The notes under the pieces were generated by a model. It was given only the letters and a program-made list of their open reading frames with translations. It had not been told where the DNA came from and made no database searches. DNA of 64,000 nt from Primulina eburnea (lineage: Eukaryota; Streptophyta; Magnoliopsida; Lamiales; Gesneriaceae): assembly GCF_022965805.1 (NCBI RefSeq), contig NC_133101.1, forward strand, positions 11,011,069-11,075,068, in the 5' to 3' direction. Shown here piece by piece: positions 57,263-64,000 of the stretch (within the stretch, counting starts at the first letter, position 1; the number at the start of each line of letters is the position of its first letter). Made by a program: the position numbers and the translations under genes.

Positions 57263-60222
57263 AGAATGAAGTTGCCTTAGGATGAAATCAATTTGCTATT
57301 TAGTAAATGGATAAAATTACTATAATTTTTACTGTTATATAATATTTGAACATTAACGATGAAATAGTTACGGTTCTAACTATATTTTCGAAAAATAAAT
57401 AATAAATAATTAAACTTATATAAACTTATATGAAATACTAAGGTGTCTAGGAGTCATTCTTTGACAATAAAGAGATTATATATTTACTGTATTTGAATAA
57501 AGAATCATAATCATAAGTTAGATGTGAACTTTGCGTTTATAATTGGAAAAATATTGGGATAGAATGGTCAATAAAGTTTTATTTTGATATAAAACAAAAA
57601 GTGACCACACACTTTCAAGTCAATATTGAGTTACTGTGGTCAACAAGCACCCAATCCCACACTTCTCTGTTTCCTTCGTTTGTTATTTTGTGTAGCTGTA
57701 TTATTCATGCCATGGACACCCACTTCTTCTCTTACACCAATTTTCATTTATATTTCTATATTTTTTTTTATTATTTTTCTAATAAATTAATTTGTTTCCC
57801 ACACATCTCCCCTTTCAAAAAATAAATCGATTTTGTCTCATTCATTGACTCGGGGAGTCGACGGGCGAAATCAGGAATTGTGATTGAGATACTTGATTAT
57901 TAATAATATAATCTCGTTACAAATGATCATATAATATGGTTCTTTAAAATAAATTCTCTTTAATTTTTTTTTGTAGTTACTATGTACAATTTTTTAAGTA
58001 AAGTAGTTAAAAATGTATAATTCCCTTAATTAGAAGTTGAATTCAACTCATGTTATTTTTGGAGTAACATTTTCTCTTTATTTTTTTTAATAAAACACTC
58101 TTTTGGGTCATCCAATCTCAATTATCACGATAGTCCATAAATTCATATTCACATAACTCATCACTCTTGGTAAAGAAGTATATGTCTCCCTTGATCTCGA
58201 ACTCGATATCCGTGAGATAGGTCGATATGATTCATTTCCAGAGTGATAAAAATATTTTTTGAATAAAATATATCATTTTTTTTATAGATCGAATCGAGTG
58301 TGAAATTCATATTACAAAAATTCAACAATGAGATGGTCTCATATAAGTTGTGGAAAAAAAATATATGTTGACTAGCTCAAATCATGTTATTTTCTTGGAT
58401 CATGAGCTCGAGTATGGTTTCTATATATAAAACCAAAAGAATAAAGTTAAACAAATAAATAGAGAAATTTGTTTTCTTTTTTTCATCTTTGTTTATTTAT
58501 ATATGATATTATGTTATAAAGTTTCAGTTTATTTATTTTTAAAAAAAAAAAAAATTGGAGTGCTTATGCAATATTGGCACATCAATTCAACAGTAAATTA
58601 TTATTTAAACTGAAAATGGACAACGTAATGATCAAAACAACAATTTTTATAGATTTTTTTATAATAGTAATATAATATATTATTGAAACAAAAAAAAAAG
58701 GAATAACATAAAGTTCCTAAAGTCTTGATTTCGTGAAGGTCGACTCGACGTTGGTTGCACCCCTATTCGATCGGAAGGTAATTAATTTTGTATAAACACA
58801 AAAGATTTCTGACAGATGGATCCATCCTTTTTGGAAAAAAAAAAAGTTTTATAAAATGATAAAACGTCGTCGTCTCATAAAATACGTGGAAGCCAGTTGT
58901 AATTTCACGTGATTTGAATAACATGGAAATACTAATGACCGACTGACGACTATTCACAATTATTAATAGAAAAAGATATACTCATTGGACGGACTGTTGA
59001 GTCAATCTCATGGACAAATCCAAAAATTCATTTGTGGAAAACATTCAAACACGTACTCTCGATTTCTATTTATTTCGAAAATAAACTTAATTACAATCTT
59101 AATAACTCATTATTTTTGGATCCGGTGTTGCACATTACCAGATTTGGATCCGTATGCTCGAACACGTACGCTCGATTTTGGATTTTTGGATCGTAAAGAG
59201 GTGTACAACTTGCGTATTCAAATTATAAGCGTCGACTACAAAAAAATTATACAAATACGCAATACATGCATGGATACAATCTATTGTTCAAATTATTTTG
59301 ATTATGTGATTCATGTGAATATATGTGATTTATATATAATTTAATGTTACGAGACACGGCAGTGGTCCATCCACGGCAATAAAGCCAGTTTGAAAGTCAG
59401 ACTTTTTTGATTTCAAATCTCATTGTTGACTCAATTTTAACTTCATCATCACCTGACCGACCGCATATACTAATACTAGAAAACATGGTTACTGAGTCCA
59501 ATTATACACTTCGAATTGGTAAAATAGATAAATGTTTGAGTAATAGTTAGGAGTTCGATTATTCCTATCAACATCTTCTTTGACGAGTCTGTCATATAGA
59601 ACTTATCGAGTACGATTTATCTGGTTAACGTGGTTTGTAAGATAGCTCGGAATTTACCTGATACGTACCGAGGAATAGCGTCTACGGATTTCCACGTGAT
59701 AAAAAATGATGGTTAGTACTATATATACAACAGTCTAAGCACACACATAACATGCGTAAAAATTAACAGTGAATAAGAATTGTTGAGATCTGAAGCGGTT
59801 GTTTTCGTCTCTTTTGTTTTGTAAAACTGAAAAGATGTGTGATAATTTAATTTGGATGAAATTGAATATGAAGTGTTAGTGTGAAAGATTTAACTAATTA
59901 TAATGTTATATATTTTTCATTTAAAAGTTCAATAAATAGTATATATCTATACTATTTATAAAATTAAATCTTTTTAATTGACTAACTTGTTACGGTGGTG
60001 AAACTTTTTTATAATTCTCGATACACCCTGTAATCATCCAACAATAAATGCCACATTTTTCTTTATGTTTTATTTTTCTCCTATCATTTCAATTTTTTAA
60101 AATAATAACAATAATTTTCATTTTAAAATTTGAAAAAACTGCTCCATTCTCGAAGTTTTCAACGGAATACACGCATGACGCATGTCGTGTGTCACGATCC
60201 GCTATTTTGTGTGTATGTGCAT
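57263..60222. other. Intergenic region between the tandem transporter genes (first part)
   Basis: Promoter side of copy 1, then AT-rich DNA. A MITE scrap (GAGATGGTCTCAT, 58332-58344) is visible. No gene recognised. Confidence 0.45.
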
Positions 60223-60245
60223 GGTGTGTGTGTGTGTGTGTATGT
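60223..60245. repeat. (GT)n microsatellite
   Basis: About 9-10 GT units plus scattered GTGT/GTAT words to about 60290. Confidence 0.9.
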
Positions 60246-60305
60246 TTGCGTGTGCGTATATGTACGTATATGTATACCATTTTTTTAGTAACATGTGTAT
60301 ATTAT

Positions 60306-61074
60306 CGGTGTGTATGGAAGCATGAAATTTATTGAAATTTGGAATTGAGAAAATCATTTTAGTGTTTGGAAAGATGAAATTTAAAAAATGATATTAATAT
60401 TTGGTGGAATTTGATGTTATTTCATTTAACTATGTGAAATATTTGCAAAATAGGTAAGGTTTCATGGAATTTAATAGGATTTGATTCATAGAGGAAATTT
60501 AAAAGTATTTTTACTAATAAATTTTTATAACTTGCTCATAAATTTTAAATGCTCTTCTCAAATTTTTATAAAGTATCATTTATCCAAAAATATATATTAT
60601 CAATTCACACACACATTGATATTATATATATTTGCAAGAAAATTATTTCAAAATCAGTTTATAATATGTTATACTAAAAAAATGTATAAAACAGACATTT
60701 TTATTAAAAAAAAATTGTTGTTTTTATATTAGAAACCTAATATATCAGAATTTTATAAATTTATTTTTAACTTCCTGGCGATAAACTTTATAATTTTTGC
60801 ATTTATTAAAAAATTTATTTAATTAAAAATAATTTTCATATGTTAAAAATTCACTTGATTAAAATATATGTGTATTTATGTTAATATTGTTAAATAAACA
60901 AATGATTTTAAAAAATAAACAATACAAAAAAAATTTAATATAAATAAATTAGTTTTAATAGTTAAATCAAATTCCAGATTACATTTAAAAATTTTACCAA
61001 ATACCCAAACAAAATTCCAAAGGCCTGGATTTAAAATCCCACTCAAAATCCCATCTTTTACTCCAAACATACCG
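60306..61074. mobile_element. Putative non-autonomous TIR transposon
   Basis: Starts CGGTGTGTATGGAAG and ends with ACTCCAAACATACCG; the termini match as inverted repeats at 12 of 15 positions. The interior is AT-rich with repeated GAAATTT-type words at the left and AATTCCA/AAATCCC at the right. Target duplication not clear. Confidence 0.45.
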
Positions 61075-61655
61075 TATGTATTTTACAGATGATACAAAAT
61101 TCATGATTCATTGTATTTCTAACGATTATTAATAATATTCAACTGAAAGATAAAGAGAAATACGAATAGATAATTTACCAGTAAATTATATGAGAATCGT
61201 TAGATAAATAAATATATTTAGATTTTCTTTATACGTAATGATTTTTGTCGTCAATATTACTGAAGAAATCAAAGCTTGGTTTAATCTATATATATATTTG
61301 TAAAACTACCCGAAAAAATATATTCTGATAGATTTTCCTTTAGCATATATATCTACATGACTCAACACATTGCATACATATGATTTATAATAATTTTTAA
61401 AATAATATTTTTTTTAATGCCGTTGGACATCGTATATATTTGATAATCATGAACTCGCGGTTGCTGGTTTGTAAGACTGTAACCCTTCGAATGTGTACTA
61501 GATGAACATAATTTGTATACTACAACTATGTATACATACATACACCACTCAACATTACTTTAGCAATCCACATAATATAAATTGGAGTATAAAAAGCCTT
61601 ATGTTAAGATTCATTAACCTATGGAAGGAAATGAAACTCCATTCTCCAAGCAAAT
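61075..61655. other. Intergenic DNA, 3' flank of transporter copy 2
   Basis: AT-rich; no gene recognised. Confidence 0.45.
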
Positions 61656-64000
61656 TTACATATTACCATTCCGCATTTGAACTTGTCTGTTGTTGTCACC
61701 CTTATTTTCTTTTAGTTTCTTCATTGTCGACCTCCACCGGAAGAAAGTCCCGAACGATGACTCCATTTCCTCCAACGTTTTGCCACGAGTCTCGGGAAAT
61801 AAAGCGTAAAAGAACACCCATGACACACAAGCAATCCCAGCATACAAAAAGAATGTCCCTCCGATACTTATACCCTTGTTCAAGGATAGAAATGTCATTG
61901 AAATAATCCCACTGGTGACACGATTCGCTGCGACTCCCATACTGCACCCTTGAGCCCTCAGCCTTAGGGGGAAAATTTCCGAACTGTAAACCCATGCAAT
62001 TGGGCCCATCCCGATTGAAAAAAAGCCCACAAAAGTCAAAACACAGGTTATACACAAAGATATGGCCCAAATCAATTTATGATCTGTGTTTGAAATAATT
62101 GTCAGCCCAGTACCCAGGCCCACTAGACTCAAAATCATCCCCGCCATGCTAGATAGAAGCAACGGCCGCCGTCCGATCCTATCCAGCAAAAACGTCGCCA
62201 CCAAGATGAAGATAGTTTTCGTGAATCCGACGGCCATTGTCGCGTGTAGCTTATCGGTATCGTTCTTTATCCCCGCCTTCTCAAATATCTCTGGGCTATA
62301 CAATACCACGGAGTCGATCCCACTTGCTTGTTGGAAAAAATGTATCCCAAGGCCGCATAATAGGATGTGGCGCACGGCGGGGGTAGGGCGGAGGAAGAGC
62401 TCACGCCAGACGCCTTCGCCGCGGTGGCGTACGGGAACCGAAACGATGTCGTCGTCGCAGTTCTCGGGAATGCCTGCTACTTCTTTGATATCTGCTAATC
62501 TTGATCTGGATTCCTCCGGTGAATCGGAGGTTTTGTCGAGTACACGTTTGGCTTGGCCAAGTTGGCCTTGCATTACAAGCCAACGCGGCGATTCTGGCAT
62601 GGCAAGGACCGCGACAGCCACAAGTACAGAGGGGATTGCGCCGAGTCCGAGCATGAATCTCCACCCTATATCCGTCGGGAGCTTTGAGAATGCGTAATTA
62701 GAGACGTAACCAAGAAGTATACCTGTGAAACATGCAACATGGCATTAACACGTGCATCGAAGTTTTTGTGTTCAATTTTTTTTCTAGGGAAAAATTATAT
62801 TTTTGAATAATTAAAACTCAGTTTTAATCTACTACATACATACGATTGATGTTTGTTTTACAATTTAGTTTTGTCCAAAAGTTCTGTGAGACGGTCTCAC
62901 AGTTCGTATTTTGTGAGACAAATATCTTATTTGAGTCATCCATAAAAATTATTATTTTTTAGTATAAGAATATGATTTTTTATTGTAAACATCGGTAGGG
63001 TTGACCCGTCTCACAGATAAAGAAGAGATCTACTATTGTAAGATGTGTCAAGCATCTGATGATAAAATTATAATTATATAAATGGTCTTGTAATTTACAT
63101 TTTGTTTATTTTTAATTATGTTAACGATGAATTTATAATTTTAATCCTAAAACTTGCACGTTTTGTTGTTGTTGCTATTTTTGGTCTTTTACGATAAATT
63201 ATCATTTTTAGTCGTGTAATTTATATATTGTTTTCATTTATTATAATTTAACTTACATATTTTTTTTCCTGATAGACATGATGAACTCAAAAAAAAAAAA
63301 AGTTATATGATTAGAAACAAAAATTCTACGTAACATAATCAAAAATGAAAAAAATTGTAAATTACATGATTAGAATATAAATTTATTGCTAATATGATAA
63401 AAAGTTAAAAAAAATTTGTAAATTATAGGAACAAAAAATTTAATTTTCTCAGCATCACACTGATCAAAAATTTTATTTTTAAAAATTTGTACTCTGTCTT
63501 AAATTTTAATTTAAAACTCCCAATAATCTTTGGTTGATTTGAATATTCTTATTACATGCATCACACTCTAGCCCGTAGACTTGAATGTCTCTCCCAATTA
63601 TTTCGGACAGCTAAGCTAAAAAACGACACATAAATATTTTCCACGGGGACCAATTATGTCACTTTTCTTTACGAGATTAATCATGTGCACGACAAAAATA
63701 TATATATCAATAAAGCAGTAAAAACTAAATAAATGCACAGTGAAGTTATCCACAAAATTAAGGTCAAGGTAGTGTTACGTACCAAAGTTGATGAACACTT
63801 CAGGAAAAGAAGTCAGGAAGCCCCGGGAGGAAGCCGGTGCCACCTCCGCAGTGTACACCGGAGCGATCATCAGTGCGTAGCCGACGCCTATGCCTGCCAC
63901 AAAGCGGCCCGTCATGAGGAAGGCATAGTCGGTGGCTAATCCCATGAGCAAGGCCCCGGCGAAGAATATCACTCCGGCCAAGACTATGGTGTAGCGACGG
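61656..64000 (-). CDS. Polyol/monosaccharide H+ symporter (PLT type), tandem copy 2, 5' end outside window
   Basis: Exon 3 is 61656-62722 and exon 2 begins at 63783 and runs past the window end; exon 1 is not included. The protein closely follows copy 1, with the same PESPRWLVMQG, GIHFFQQASGIDSVVLYSPE, DRIGRRPLLL and PETRGKTLEEME motifs and the same intron position after FINFG. The C-terminus differs (QVQMRNGNM against QVQMVNTY). The intron (62723-63782) is much longer than the first gene's intron 2 and contains a MITE copy. Same strand and about 5 kb from copy 1, so this is a head-to-tail tandem duplication. No stop or frameshift is visible in the part present. Confidence 0.93.
62880..63035 (-). 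mobile_element. GTGAGACGGTCTCAC MITE, copy 7, in a transporter intron
   Basis: Minus-orientation copy: GTGAGACGGTCTCACAG at the left, GGTTGACCCGTCTCACAG at the right; the right terminal block is shortened. Confidence 0.7.

Noticed and set aside
1..64000. tRNA and rRNA genes
   Set aside because: No cloverleaf with both A and B boxes and no rRNA-like stretch was recognised; TGGTATCAGAGC hits are retroelement primer sites. A tRNA scan would settle it.

Overview
This is a nuclear plant (eudicot) window. It is AT-rich, its genes carry GT-AG introns, and it is loaded with plant transposable elements. Gene content (a plastid Clp protease subunit, a BURP protein, polyol transporters, a MED32-like protein, a NUS1/LEW1-like protein) and plastid-derived DNA fit a flowering plant. 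A multicopy short repeat built on GTGAGACGGTCTCAC and a lysine-rich multicopy reading-frame family that I associate from memory with Gesneriaceae suggest order Lamiales. That placement is inference, not proof.

Layout. 1-3.5 kb: intergenic DNA with a chimeric insertion of plastid DNA (atpF joined to antisense ycf2), microsatellites and a fold-back repeat. 3.5-7.8 kb: a decayed reading frame split by a compact Ty1/copia element (LTRs, TSD, PBS and PPT visible; integrase and RNase H largely missing). 8.8-13.1 kb: several copies of one short inverted-repeat element around an apparently intact BURP-domain gene (10996-11958). 13.2-25.2 kb: a PIF/Harbinger transposon (TAA target duplication, Myb/SANT-like ORF and DDE transposase) whose first ORF is split by an 8.6-kb Ty3/gypsy chromovirus with matching ATAGC target duplications. 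26.0-31.0 kb: three solo LTRs; the first two inserted 6 bp apart, and a neighbouring duplicate preserves the unoccupied site. 32.5-40.6 kb: a decayed endogenous pararetrovirus (Caulimoviridae) on the minus strand, with coat/zinc finger, movement, protease, reverse transcriptase and RNase H regions in that order, interrupted by a fourth solo LTR.

41.0-45.1 kb: an intact nine-exon CLPP6 gene on the plus strand, with a 5'-truncated LINE in intron 6. 47.6-49.6 kb: a six-exon NUS1/LEW1-like gene on the minus strand whose frame closes exactly but contains two TAG codons, with a TRIM-like element in intron 1. 51.0-53.0 kb: a MED32-like gene on the minus strand with a probable upstream leader exon. 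54.7-57.2 kb and 61.7 to beyond 64.0 kb: two tandem polyol/monosaccharide transporter genes on the minus strand, the second cut by the window end.

The host genes act separately: plastid proteolysis (CLPP6), dolichol/polyprenol synthesis (NUS1-like), transcription (MED32-like), secreted or cell-wall BURP protein, and membrane transport of polyols. The most unusual parts are the endogenous pararetrovirus, the paired solo LTRs with their preserved empty site, the NUS1-like gene with two stops, the truncated MED32-like protein, and the coiled-coil ORF carried in the leader of the chromovirus.
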